From positions 1-46,829 of the forward strand of contig DASUZB010000220.1 in assembly GCA_036377075.1 (NCBI GenBank): a stretch of DNA of 46,829 bases. Reading direction: 5' to 3'. Position 1 is the first letter of the stretch, and every line of letters begins with the position of its first letter. The DNA is from DASUZB01 sp036377075 (GTDB taxonomy: Bacteria; Actinomycetota; CALGFH01). Position numbers and translations under genes: made by a program. The notes under the pieces are model-generated. The model made no database searches. It was not told the origin of the DNA and saw only the letters and a list, made by a program, of their open reading frames with translations. This document shows, piece by piece, positions 1 to 7,390 of this stretch.

Positions 1-33
1 CCGGTCGTCCGCGAGGCGTAGCCGCTCCGGTCG

Positions 34-405
34 TCAGGCGACACGGCGGCTGGCCAGCTCGTAGAGGTGGCCGTCGGGGGCGCGGACGTGGACCCACTCC
101 CAGTTGGCGTCCTGGTCGAGGGACCCGACGACCTCGACGCCGGCGGCCACCAGCTCCTCGCGGGCCGCGCGGACGTCGTCGACCTCGAACAGCGGCACCG
201 GCCCGCTGGCGTGCCGGCCGAAGAACTCGAAGTACGGGTGGCCGGGCGCCATCACCTGGACCTGGTCCCCCTCCGAGGTGGAGAACTCGACCGTCGCCGG
301 CTCCTCGAAGTTCACCCGCAGGCCGAGCACGTCCCGCAGGAAGCCCACCATCGCCTCGTAGTTGGTGGTCGGCACGCCGACCCAGCGCAGGTTGCGAACC
401 TCCAT
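34..405 (-). CDS. VOC-superfamily (glyoxalase/dioxygenase-like) protein
   Basis: The product is about 123 residues, the size of a single VOC module. It starts MEVRNLRWVGVPT and contains the usual VOC pattern: an N-terminal beta strand, a helix with FLRDVLGLRV, a strand with VEFSTSEGDQVQV, then PLFEVDDVRAAREELVAAGV and a C-terminal APDGHLYEL metal-site-like segment (Glu near the end). The start at 405 is chosen because a strong GGAGGAGGGAG ribosome site lies just upstream; an in-frame extension to 519 has no domain content. VOC proteins bind a metal and include lyases, dioxygenases and antibiotic-binding proteins; the substrate cannot be told here. It is divergent from the TMEM175-like gene with only 40 bp between the starts. 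Confidence 0.85.
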   Translation of the reverse strand: MEVRNLRWVGVPTTNYEAMVGFLRDVLGLRVNFEEPATVEFSTSEGDQVQVMAPGHPYFEFFGRHASGPVPLFEVDDVRAAREELVAAGVEVVGSLDQDANWEWVHVRAPDGHLYELASRRVA

Positions 406-433
406 GGCGCTCCCTCCTCCCCTGCGGCCAGGG

Positions 434-446
434 TACGTTGGAGGCG
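434..446 (+). promoter_or_regulatory. Predicted -10 element giving a leaderless mRNA
   Basis: TACGTT at 434-439 fits the actinobacterial -10 pattern TANNNT. The seventh base after it is the G of the GTG start at 446, so transcription may begin at the start codon. GGAGG at 440-444 lies only one base from the GTG, too close to work as a ribosome site. No good -35 is visible. This is inference from spacing. Confidence 0.4.
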
Positions 447-1084
447 TGACGAAGAACCGGCTCGAAGCCTTCAGCGACGGCGTGTTCGCCATCGCGATCA
501 CCCTGCTGGTGATCGACATCCGCGCGCCAGAGCTGCACCAGGGGGAACGGCTCTCGCACGCGCTCTGGGCGCTGTGGCCCAGCTACGTCGGCTACCTGGT
601 GAGCTTCATGACGATCGGCGTGATCTGGCTCAACCACCACCGCTTCTTCGGGCAGGTGCTGCGCGTCGACGGGCCGCTGCTGGTGCTCAACCTCAACCTG
701 CTGCTGTGGACGGCGCTGATCCCGTTCCCCACGGCGGTGGTCGCCAAGAACCTGGAGGGCGGGGGCGAGCCGGCGCGCACGGCGGCCGCCCTCTACGCCG
801 GGGTGCTGCTGCTGATGGGGATCGCGTTCGCGGGCATCTTCGCCTGGGTGACCCACGACGACCGCCTGCTGCACCGGCTGCCTCCGCCCGAGGTCGTGCG
901 CGCGACCCGCCGGCGCTTCATGGCCGGCCTGATCGTCTACGCCGCCGCCTTCGCGCTGTCCTGGGTCTCGGCGCCGCTGTCGGTGGCCATGTGCGCGCTG
1001 ATGGCCTTGTACTACGCCTTCGACCAGGCGACGGTGCCCGCCAGGCAGGAGCAGGACGAGCGGCCACCGGGACCCCGGCCCTAG
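446..1084 (+). CDS. TMEM175-family (DUF1211) potassium-channel-like membrane protein
   Basis: The 212-residue protein begins (V)TKNRLEAFSDGVFAIAITLL. It carries the family hallmark R-x3-FSDGVFAIA in its first transmembrane helix. About six hydrophobic segments follow (approximately residues 12-30, 46-65, 80-100, 118-140, 160-178 and 180-195), as in bacterial TMEM175 proteins, which are tetrameric K+-permeable channels. A second feature is the WLNHHRFF stretch after helix two, also usual for the family. The GTG at 446 puts the FSDG motif at residue 9-12; the open frame extends upstream to 362 but would add a non-conserved tail. Ion selectivity is known for only a few members, so channel activity here is inferred from the family. 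Confidence 0.88.
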   Translation: MTKNRLEAFSDGVFAIAITLLVIDIRAPELHQGERLSHALWALWPSYVGYLVSFMTIGVIWLNHHRFFGQVLRVDGPLLVLNLNLLLWTALIPFPTAVVAKNLEGGGEPARTAAALYAGVLLLMGIAFAGIFAWVTHDDRLLHRLPPPEVVRATRRRFMAGLIVYAAAFALSWVSAPLSVAMCALMALYYAFDQATVPARQEQDERPPGPRP

Positions 1085-1241
1085 CGCGGCACCGCCCGCG
1101 GCGAACCAGGCCGACCGGCGACGGCGCATGTAGGTCCCTCGTCCGTAACGCTGCCGGGACGCAACCCGACCACAGTGGCGCGTGAGCGACGATGCTCGGG
1201 ACGGTGACCGGAGTCGGAGGGGCCTGGATGCGCCGAGGATC

Positions 1242-2558
1242 ATGGCGGTGACCGCCGCTGGCCGGCCGGCACGGGCACGCCGGCGGCCGGCCGCTCTGGC
1301 GTGGGCGCTGTGGGCGCTGGCCATGCTCAGCCTGGCCGTGAACTGGTGGCAGGACCACCTGCTGCGCCAGGCCGGCCGGCCCGACCTGGCCCCGCTGGAC
1401 GCCGGCGTCGCCGCCCTGGTGCTGGCGGCGGTGAGCGCGGCCACGGTCGGGGCGGTGCTGGCCAGCCGCCGGCCCCGCCACCCGGTGGGCTGGCTGCTGC
1501 TGGCCCTGGGCCTGTCGCTGAACGCGAGCGGGGTGGCCTCGGCGTACGCCGACTACGGGCTGCTGGCCCGCCCCGGCACCCTGCCAGCCGCCCCCTCCGT
1601 GGCCCTGTCCTTTCCCGCCACCGTCATCACGGCCCTGACCTGCCTCGGCTTTGTCCTGCTGCTCACGCCCACCGGGTCGCTGCCCTCGCTCCGCTGGCGC
1701 TGGTGGGCCAGGGCCACCGCGGCCGCGCCGGCCGTGAGCCTGCTGGCGATCACGCTCGCCCCCCGGCCCTTCGGCCGGCCCTACCGGGCGGCCGGGAACC
1801 CGCTGGACCTCCGCGGCCTGGGCGGGGCGCTGTCCGTCACCTACCAGCTGGCCTTCGCGGTCGCCAACCTCGCCGTGGTGGTCGGCGCCGCGTCGCTGGT
1901 GGTGCGTTTCCGCCGCGCCCGCGGCACCGAACGCCAGCAGCTGCGCTGGGTGGCGCTGGCGGCCGCCTCGGCGGTGCTGGGGTTCGTGGTGCTGCTCGCG
2001 GCGGTTGCCATGGGCGCAAGCCCGGACCTGCTCGGTTGGGTGGCGGGGGTCTCCTTCGCGGTCCTGCCGCTGGCGATCGGCGCGGCGGTCCTGCGCTACC
2101 GGCTGTACGACCTGGACCGCATCGTCAGCCGCACGCTCGCCTACGGCCTGCTCACCGTGCTGCTCGGTGGCGGCTACGCCGGGCTGGTCCTTGGGCTTGG
2201 CCAGCTCCTGGGCCGAAGCTCCAGCCTGGTCGTGGCCGGGGCCACCCTGGCGGTGGCCGCGGCGTTCCAGCCGGCCCGCCGCCGCGTCCAGCAGGCGGTC
2301 GACCGGCGCTTCAACCGGCGCCGCTACGACGCCGCCCGCACGATCGAGGGGTTCAGCGCCAGGCTGCGCCAGCAGGTCGACCTGGACACCCTGACCACCG
2401 AGCTGCTGGCCGTAGTCGAGCAGACGATGCAGCCGACCCAGGCGTCGCTGTGGCTGCGGCCGTCCGTCAGCGCGTTCCCCGACCAGCGCGGCACAGGCGC
2501 ATCCCGCACGGCGTCCCAGCCGACGCCAGCTTCCCGGTCCGTTCACGCAGCTTCGTGA
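1242..2558 (+). CDS. Multi-pass membrane protein resembling a histidine-kinase sensor region without a kinase domain
   Basis: The protein is about 438 residues from ATG 1242; a GTG at 1182 in the same frame would add 20 residues and neither has a convincing ribosome site. It has around eight hydrophobic segments up to residue 350. Then come VLRYRLYDLDRIVSRTLAYG, another helix pair, and a cytoplasmic stretch with RRVQQAVDRRFNRRRYDA and LRQQVDLDTLTTELLAVVEQ ending in QASLWLRP. That architecture is common in actinobacterial and chloroflexotal proteins that are often annotated as hypothetical or as sensor kinases. No H-box, N-box or G-box can be seen, so it is not an active kinase by itself. Two hairpins follow the stop directly. 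Function unknown. Confidence 0.75.
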   Translation: MAVTAAGRPARARRRPAALAWALWALAMLSLAVNWWQDHLLRQAGRPDLAPLDAGVAALVLAAVSAATVGAVLASRRPRHPVGWLLLALGLSLNASGVASAYADYGLLARPGTLPAAPSVALSFPATVITALTCLGFVLLLTPTGSLPSLRWRWWARATAAAPAVSLLAITLAPRPFGRPYRAAGNPLDLRGLGGALSVTYQLAFAVANLAVVVGAASLVVRFRRARGTERQQLRWVALAAASAVLGFVVLLAAVAMGASPDLLGWVAGVSFAVLPLAIGAAVLRYRLYDLDRIVSRTLAYGLLTVLLGGGYAGLVLGLGQLLGRSSSLVVAGATLAVAAAFQPARRRVQQAVDRRFNRRRYDAARTIEGFSARLRQQVDLDTLTTELLAVVEQTMQPTQASLWLRPSVSAFPDQRGTGASRTASQPTPASRSVHAAS

Positions 2559-2605
2559 AACAGGCTCGTGACAGCCTGTTGCATAAAGCGCTGAACTGCG
2601 CTTTT
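2559..2605 (+). terminator. Double hairpin after the membrane-protein gene
   Basis: The first hairpin has 8-bp arms AACAGGCT (2559-2566) and AGCCTGTT (2573-2580) with a 6-base loop. The second has AAAGCGC (2585-2591) and GCGCTTT (2598-2604), also with a 6-base loop, followed by T. The A-rich left and T-rich right side make the second an intrinsic-terminator-like structure, possibly working in both directions. Confidence 0.55.
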
Positions 2606-2721
2606 GATGCTCACCAGGGATGGCAGGATGCAGTGACGGCGTGCCAGGTCGCCGAGGTGGGGAACCTGGCGAGCGTTGCCGGCGTCAGATTGGTAGCGAC
2701 AGCGGCAGCCGGGGGAGGGCG

Positions 2722-3438
2722 ATGCGGTGTTTGGTCGTGCTCACCGTGGCTGTCGTGTTGCTGGCGAGCGGCTGCTCGGTGGCGCGCGACCTGTCCGCCA
2801 CTTACTGCCCCTCGGGGCGGAGGCTCCTCCCCCAGGGGGCGGCGGACTACTTCGACTTCGTCCAGGTCGGCGGGACCACCTACCACGCCGGTACCGGGGG
2901 TACCGGGCCGGCGCTGCGCGAGGGCGACCTTGGCGCCCAGGTCGCCGTGGTGCGGTGCAAGCTCGCCGACCACATGGTCGAGGACCCGGACAAGCGGTAC
3001 CTGGACGGCGATGCCGCCTACCTGGACGAGGGCACCGCGCTGTACGCGGTCAGGGGCTACCGGCCGAGCTTCCGCCTGGGCGCGCGCCGCGACCGCGAGC
3101 TGGTGCTGTTCGAGGCCGTCGAGAACCCCCGCGCCCGGACCTGGGGTGACCTGCTCGACCTCGGGGGCAAGGTCCGCTGGATCGGCGTCAACGACGACCA
3201 CAGCCGACCGCTGGCGGCGATCAGGGACCGGCGGCAGGTCGCCCGGCTGGTCGCGCTGCTGCTCGGCAGCCGCGTCGGGAAGCAGACCGCCTGCGCCGAC
3301 GACGGCGTGTTCCTGGCCTTCCACCTCGACGACGCGACCGCCACCACGTGGAGCTACAGCGTCCACTTCCGCCGGCTGGATTGCCGCGACCCGCTGCCCC
3401 AGGCGTTCGGCGCCGCGATCCGCGCGGCGCTGCGGTGA
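2722..3438 (+). CDS. Putative secreted lipoprotein of unknown function
   Basis: The 238-residue protein starts MRCLVVLTVAVVLLASGC, a type II signal peptide with a lipobox LASGC (acylated Cys at 18). The start at 2722 has the ribosome site GGGGGAGGG just upstream; longer in-frame starts would bury the signal peptide. The mature part (DYFDFVQVGGTTYHAG, LYAVRGYRPSFRLGAR, ELVLFEAVENPRART) is a mixed alpha/beta sequence rich in charged residues, with Cys at the N-terminal part (TYCPSG), at VRCKLAD, at TACADDG and at RLDCRDP that could form disulfides outside the cell. I do not recognise a named family. It stands alone between a terminator and a convergent GNAT gene. Confidence 0.75.
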   Translation: MRCLVVLTVAVVLLASGCSVARDLSATYCPSGRRLLPQGAADYFDFVQVGGTTYHAGTGGTGPALREGDLGAQVAVVRCKLADHMVEDPDKRYLDGDAAYLDEGTALYAVRGYRPSFRLGARRDRELVLFEAVENPRARTWGDLLDLGGKVRWIGVNDDHSRPLAAIRDRRQVARLVALLLGSRVGKQTACADDGVFLAFHLDDATATTWSYSVHFRRLDCRDPLPQAFGAAIRAALR

Positions 3439-3569
3439 GCTGGCGTCCTGGCCAGGTGCATCCTGGATCCTCCACAGGACCAGGAGGAGCTGATTCGCCA
3501 GGTCCGGGCTGCTGACCGCAACGATCGCGCTGCCGGGACCACCTGCACCGTGGAGTGGAGGCTTCGGCG

Positions 3570-4430
3570 TCAAGGTGTGGCGGCCTCGAAGGCGAGCACG
3601 GCGCGGTCGCTGACCGGGCGGTAACCGAGCCGCTGGTAGATCTCGTTCGTAGTCGGGTTGGCGAGGTCGGTGAAGAGCACGACCTCGCGCGCGCCCTCGT
3701 CGAGCGTGGCGCGGCTCGCGGCGGCGGTCACAGCCGCGCCCCAGCCGTGCCGCCGCCGCTCGGGTGGGGTGTAGACGGGGCCGATGCGGACGACCCCGGC
3801 GGCCGGCCTGGTGCGGCCGGCGAGCGACACCGAGGTGCCCTCCGGGTCCTCCCAGAGGGTGAGCCCGCCGTGGCTCAGCCGGTCCGCCACCGTGTCGGGG
3901 ACGTCGTGCATCGGCATGCCCGCGTCCTCGCCGAACCGGTGCATCCAGTCGATCAGCAGGTCGGTGTCGTCCACGGTGGCCGGCCGGGCGCGCCCCGGAG
4001 GCGCGGGGTCCGGCGGGACCAGCTCGCCCAGCCGGTACAGGCGCATGGCGACGTCGAGCACCGCCCGCTCACCGGCCAGCGCCGACCAGACCGCGGCGAA
4101 CTCGACCGCCAGCGGCGTCACCCCGGTGACGCCGGGCGGCCGCCGCCCCAGGGTGAGGAGCTCGCTGGCCAGCGGCCGCATCGCCTCGTCGGGCACCTCG
4201 CCGAGCAGCAGCTGGTAACCGGGCGTGTGGGAGACGGCCCCGCGCACCGCCCCCGTGGCATCGGTCCACCAGCCGAACACCTCCGGCTCCGCCCGCTCGG
4301 CCGCCGCGTTCCTTGCCCGGGCGTTCTCGATCACCGTCAGCGAGACGGTGTGCTCAGCCGGCCGCGCCGCCAGCAGCGGCCCGGCGGCCCGCGCGTACTC
4401 CTCGACGTCTTCGGTGAACCGCCAGCCCAT
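3570..4430 (-). CDS. GNAT-family N-acetyltransferase
   Basis: The product is 286 residues from MGWRFTEDVEEYARAAG. The C-terminal half is a GNAT domain: RPATVDDTDLLIDWMHRFGE at its start, the acetyl-CoA-binding motif A as GPVYTPPERRRHGWGAAVT (a variant of the R/Q-x-x-G-x-G/A loop), and NPTTNEIYQRLGYRPV near the end. The N-terminal half is a second, weaker GNAT-like fold, as in tandem-GNAT acetyltransferases. The start at 4430 is preferred because the upstream open frame overlaps the divergent hydrolase gene and has no conserved content. The acceptor substrate is unknown. Confidence 0.85.
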   Translation of the reverse strand: MGWRFTEDVEEYARAAGPLLAARPAEHTVSLTVIENARARNAAAERAEPEVFGWWTDATGAVRGAVSHTPGYQLLLGEVPDEAMRPLASELLTLGRRPPGVTGVTPLAVEFAAVWSALAGERAVLDVAMRLYRLGELVPPDPAPPGRARPATVDDTDLLIDWMHRFGEDAGMPMHDVPDTVADRLSHGGLTLWEDPEGTSVSLAGRTRPAAGVVRIGPVYTPPERRRHGWGAAVTAAASRATLDEGAREVVLFTDLANPTTNEIYQRLGYRPVSDRAVLAFEAATP

Positions 4431-4514
4431 GCACGCACCCTGCCCCGGCCGGCCGCGCTTGTCGACCCGCCTTCCGCGCTGGCGGTAGGCACCGTCCTGC
4501 GGCAGGATCGGGCC

Positions 4515-5234
4515 ATGACCACCACGCCGGTACTCGTGTTGCTGCACAGCCCGCTGGTCGGGCCGCTGACCTGGGAGCTTGTAGCGGATCGGCTGCAGGC
4601 CCTCGGCTACCACGTGGTGGTGCCGTCACTGCACGGGGCGGTCGGGACCAGCCAGCCGTACTACCGCGGGCTCGCCCGCCGGGCCGGCCAGGTGATCGAC
4701 GAGCACCCGATGGCGCTGGCCGAGCCGGTCGCCCTCGTCGGCCACAGCGGCGCCGGCGCGCTGCTGCCGGCGATCACCGAGGCCACCGGCGCGCAGGTCG
4801 AGGCCGCCGTGTTCGTGGACGCGATCCTGCCGCACCCGAGGGCGAGCTGGTTCGACACCGCGCCGGCGGCGCTGGGCGCAGCGCTCCGCGACGCGGCCAG
4901 CGGCGGCTGGCTGCCCCCCTGGGACCAGTGGTTCACGCCGGAGGCGATCGCCGCGGAGCTGCCCGACGCCGACCTGCGCGCCCGCTTCGTCGCCGAGCTG
5001 CCGCGGGTGCCGCTGGCCTACTTCGAGGAGCAGGCGCCCGAGGTCGAGAGCTGGCCGCCACCGCACTGCGGCTACCTGCAGCTCAGCGAGGCCTACAAGG
5101 AGGTCGCCGACGAAGCCGAGCGGCAGGGCTGGCCGACGATGCGCGAGCCCGCCAGCCACCTGGCCATGCTCACCCAGCCGGAATGGGTCAGCGGCATGCT
5201 GCACCGCCTGGTCACCAGGCTGGACGGCGCCTGA
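4515..5234 (+). CDS. Alpha/beta-fold hydrolase
   Basis: The 239-residue protein opens with a strand TPVLVLLHSPLVGPLTW. It has the nucleophile elbow G-H-S-G-A-G (Ser78), an acidic residue in the FVDAILPHP segment and a C-terminal His in REPASHLAMLTQPE. Length and motif order fit a single-domain alpha/beta hydrolase of the carboxylesterase or lactone-hydrolase type; the substrate cannot be assigned. ATG 4515 is the natural start because the motif strand begins five residues later. A weak -10-like CAGGAT at 4503-4508 would place transcription at the ATG itself. Confidence 0.85.
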   Translation: MTTTPVLVLLHSPLVGPLTWELVADRLQALGYHVVVPSLHGAVGTSQPYYRGLARRAGQVIDEHPMALAEPVALVGHSGAGALLPAITEATGAQVEAAVFVDAILPHPRASWFDTAPAALGAALRDAASGGWLPPWDQWFTPEAIAAELPDADLRARFVAELPRVPLAYFEEQAPEVESWPPPHCGYLQLSEAYKEVADEAERQGWPTMREPASHLAMLTQPEWVSGMLHRLVTRLDGA

Positions 5235-5246
5235 GCGAGGCCGGCC

Positions 5247-6797
5247 CTACTCCCACTCGATGGTGGCGGGGGGCTTGGAGGTGACGTCGTAGGCGACCCG
5301 GTTGACGCCGGGGACCTCGCCGACGACGCGGGTGGAGATGCGCTCGAGCAGCTCCCACGGCAGCCGGGCGAAGTCGGCCGTCATGGCGTCCTCGCTGGTC
5401 ACCGCGCGGACGACCAGGGGGTAGGCGTAGGTGCGGCCGTCGCCCATCACGCCCACGGTGCGCACCGCGGGCAGCACGCCGAAGTACTGCCACAGGGTGG
5501 TGTCGAGGGCGGCCCGGCGCACCTCCTCGATCACGATCCGGTCGGCGGCGCGCAGGGTCTCCAGGCGCTCGGCGGTGACCTCGCCGATGATGCGGACCGC
5601 CAGGCCGGGGCCGGGGAACGGCTGCCGCCCGACCACGTCCTCCGGCAGGCCGAGCTCCACCCCGACGCGGCGCACCTCGTCCTTGAACAGCAGCCGCAGC
5701 GGCTCCACCAGCTCCAGGTCCATGCGCTCGGGCAGGCCGCCGACGTTGTGGTGGGTCTTGATGGTGGCGTTGCGCCGGCCACCCGACTCGACCACGTCCG
5801 GGTACAGGGTGCCCTGGACCAGGTAGCGCGCGTCGCCGTGCTCGCGGGCCACCTCCTCGAACACCCGGATGAACTCGTTGCCGATCGCCTTGCGCTTGGC
5901 CTCGGGGTCGGTCACCCCGGCGAGCCGCTCCAGGAAGCGGTCGGCCGCCTTGACGTGGACGAGGTTGACCTGGAAGTCGCGGCGGAAGGTCTCCTCGACC
6001 TGCTCCGCTTCACCGTGGCGCAGCAGCCCGGTGTCGACGAACACGCAGGTGAGGCGGTCGCCGACGGCTCGGTGGACGAGCAGCGCCGCCACCGAGGAGT
6101 CGACCCCGCCCGACAGCGCCGCGAGCACCCGGCCGTCGCCCACCCGCGCCGCGACCAGCGCCTCCTGCTCCTCGATGATCGAGACGCTGGTCCAGTTCGG
6201 CCGGCAGCCGGCCGCCTGGTAGAGGAAGTTCTTGAGCAGGTCGAGGCCGCGGGGGGTGTGGGCCACCTCCGGGTGGAACTGCACCCCGTAGAGGCCCCGG
6301 GCGGGATCTTCGAAGCCGGCCACCGGGGTGGCCTCGGTCCAGGCGACCACCCGCGCGCCGGGCGGCGGCGCCGCCACCGTGTCGCCGTGGCTCATCCACA
6401 CCGTCTGGTCGGCGGGGAGGTCGCGGAAGAGCACGCTGTCGCCGCTGGCGCTGAGCGCGGTGCGGCCGTACTCGCGCACGCCGGTCGGCTCCACCCGGCC
6501 GCCGAGGACCCGGGCCATGGCCTGCTGCCCGTAGCAGAGCCCCAGCACCGGCAGGCCGAGCTCGAGCAGGCGGGGGTCGAGCGCGGGCGCGCCGGGCTCG
6601 TAGACCGAGGCGGGGCCGCCCGAGAGGATCAGCGCCCTGGCGCCGCTGGCGCGCACCTCGGCCGGGTCGAGGTCGCACGGGACGACCTCGGAGTAGACGT
6701 GGCACTCGCGCACCCTGCGCGCGATCAGCTGGGCGTACTGTGCCCCGAAGTCGAGGACCAGGACGGTGTCGTGCTGCCCGGCCGGCGGCGCGCTCAT
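5247..6797 (-). CDS. guaA: GMP synthase (glutamine-hydrolysing)
   Basis: This enzyme converts XMP to GMP with ATP and glutamine, the last step of GMP synthesis in the cytoplasm. The 516-residue protein has the full bacterial layout. The class I glutamine amidotransferase comes first, with GAQYAQLIARRVRE, the nucleophile in LGLCYGQQ (Cys88) and the catalytic His in QFHPE. The ATP-pyrophosphatase follows with the P-loop SGGVDSS. The dimerisation domain ends in the typical VNRVAYDVTSKPPATIEWE. ATG 6797 matches the family start. There is no ribosome site upstream, and a -10 element sits exactly where a leaderless transcript would need it. It lies near guaB3 but is separated from it by a divergent small gene. 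Confidence 0.98.
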   Translation of the reverse strand: MSAPPAGQHDTVLVLDFGAQYAQLIARRVRECHVYSEVVPCDLDPAEVRASGARALILSGGPASVYEPGAPALDPRLLELGLPVLGLCYGQQAMARVLGGRVEPTGVREYGRTALSASGDSVLFRDLPADQTVWMSHGDTVAAPPPGARVVAWTEATPVAGFEDPARGLYGVQFHPEVAHTPRGLDLLKNFLYQAAGCRPNWTSVSIIEEQEALVAARVGDGRVLAALSGGVDSSVAALLVHRAVGDRLTCVFVDTGLLRHGEAEQVEETFRRDFQVNLVHVKAADRFLERLAGVTDPEAKRKAIGNEFIRVFEEVAREHGDARYLVQGTLYPDVVESGGRRNATIKTHHNVGGLPERMDLELVEPLRLLFKDEVRRVGVELGLPEDVVGRQPFPGPGLAVRIIGEVTAERLETLRAADRIVIEEVRRAALDTTLWQYFGVLPAVRTVGVMGDGRTYAYPLVVRAVTSEDAMTADFARLPWELLERISTRVVGEVPGVNRVAYDVTSKPPATIEWE

Positions 6798-6812
6798 GGC
6801 GTGAGCATAGCA
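6797..6812 (-). promoter_or_regulatory. Extended -10 promoter for leaderless guaA
   Basis: On the minus strand TGCTATGCT contains a -10 hexamer TATGCT (complement of 6804-6809) with a TG dinucleotide one base upstream, the extended -10 form. The seventh base after the hexamer is the A of the guaA ATG at 6797. No Shine-Dalgarno sequence is present. This supports a leaderless guaA mRNA, which is common in Actinomycetota. Confidence 0.55.
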
Positions 6813-6885
6813 GCCGGTCTCCGCCTGCCCGAGATCCGGTGAAATGCCCGGATCGTTTGCCTGCCCCGTCTCCGAGGGAGTACGG

Positions 6886-6975
6886 TTGACAGACCACCCG
6901 GGGCGTCGCCGCCCCCCCACCTGGTGCCTGGACCTCGCACCACGCCGGTCAAGCGTGGTGCGCTTTTCTTTCCAG
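6886..6975 (+). terminator. Hairpin with T-rich tail in the leader of the 7044 gene (possible attenuator)
   Basis: GCACCACGC (6937-6945) and GCGTGGTGC (6953-6961) form a perfect 9-bp stem with a 7-base loop, followed by GCTTTTCTTT. That is an intrinsic-terminator shape on the plus strand, yet no plus-strand gene ends here. A consensus -35 TTGACA lies at 6886-6891 without a clear -10 behind it. If that promoter is used, the hairpin would be inside the 5' leader of the 92-residue protein gene and could attenuate it. Confidence 0.45.
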
Positions 6976-7043
6976 GACACGGCGGCTGCGCCATCGACGC
7001 CCGCCCAGCGCGGGGCGGGTCTGAGGGCTGGAGGGACGCGCAC

Positions 7044-7322
7044 GTGCCATACGGGGACGACGCGATCGCACCGGAGGGCGTCGACGCCGACGAGGCGGGC
7101 GAGGCTGGCGCCAAGGCGCGCCGGCGCGCGCCCGGGGCGGACCCGGAGGTCCGCTCGTTCGGTGAGGCACGGGTCTGCGCCGCCGACGGCTGCGAGACCC
7201 AGCTCTCGCGCTACAACCCGGACAGCTTCTGCTCGGTCCACCGCGGCTGGGACCGGCAGGTGGTCACCCGCCGCCGCCGGACCAGCGCGAACGGCGCCGA
7301 GCAGAACGGCGCGCAGGCCTGA
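7044..7322 (+). CDS. Small Cys/His protein of unknown function
   Basis: The 92-residue product starts (V)PYGDDAIAPEG, chosen because GGAGGGA lies 8 bases before this GTG. The middle is acidic and Ala-rich. The conserved part is VCAADGCETQLSRYNPDSF followed by CSVHRGWD. Its spacing C-x4-C-x12-C-x2-H suggests a small zinc-binding knuckle, and LSRYNP with a following Cys-x2-His is a pattern I associate with short actinobacterial proteins of unknown role. The tail is basic (TRRRRT), which would suit nucleic-acid contact. Function is not known. It is convergent with guaB3 and preceded by a possible attenuator hairpin. Confidence 0.7.
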   Translation: MPYGDDAIAPEGVDADEAGEAGAKARRRAPGADPEVRSFGEARVCAADGCETQLSRYNPDSFCSVHRGWDRQVVTRRRRTSANGAEQNGAQA

Positions 7323-7390
7323 CCCGGTCGGCGGTGCCGGCGCCGATGGGGCCGCGGGCGCCCGCGCCGCCGCCCCCTACAGCGCTTCCG

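Noticed and set aside
1301..3493. 730-codon plus-strand frame over the membrane protein and the lipoprotein
   Set aside because: It overlaps two genes with clear signal or membrane structure, crosses two hairpins and has low-complexity Arg/Pro/Ala content.
6886..6914. TTGACA considered as a complete promoter
   Set aside because: No -10-like hexamer lies 16-19 bases downstream (the region is C-rich), so only a possible -35 is noted.
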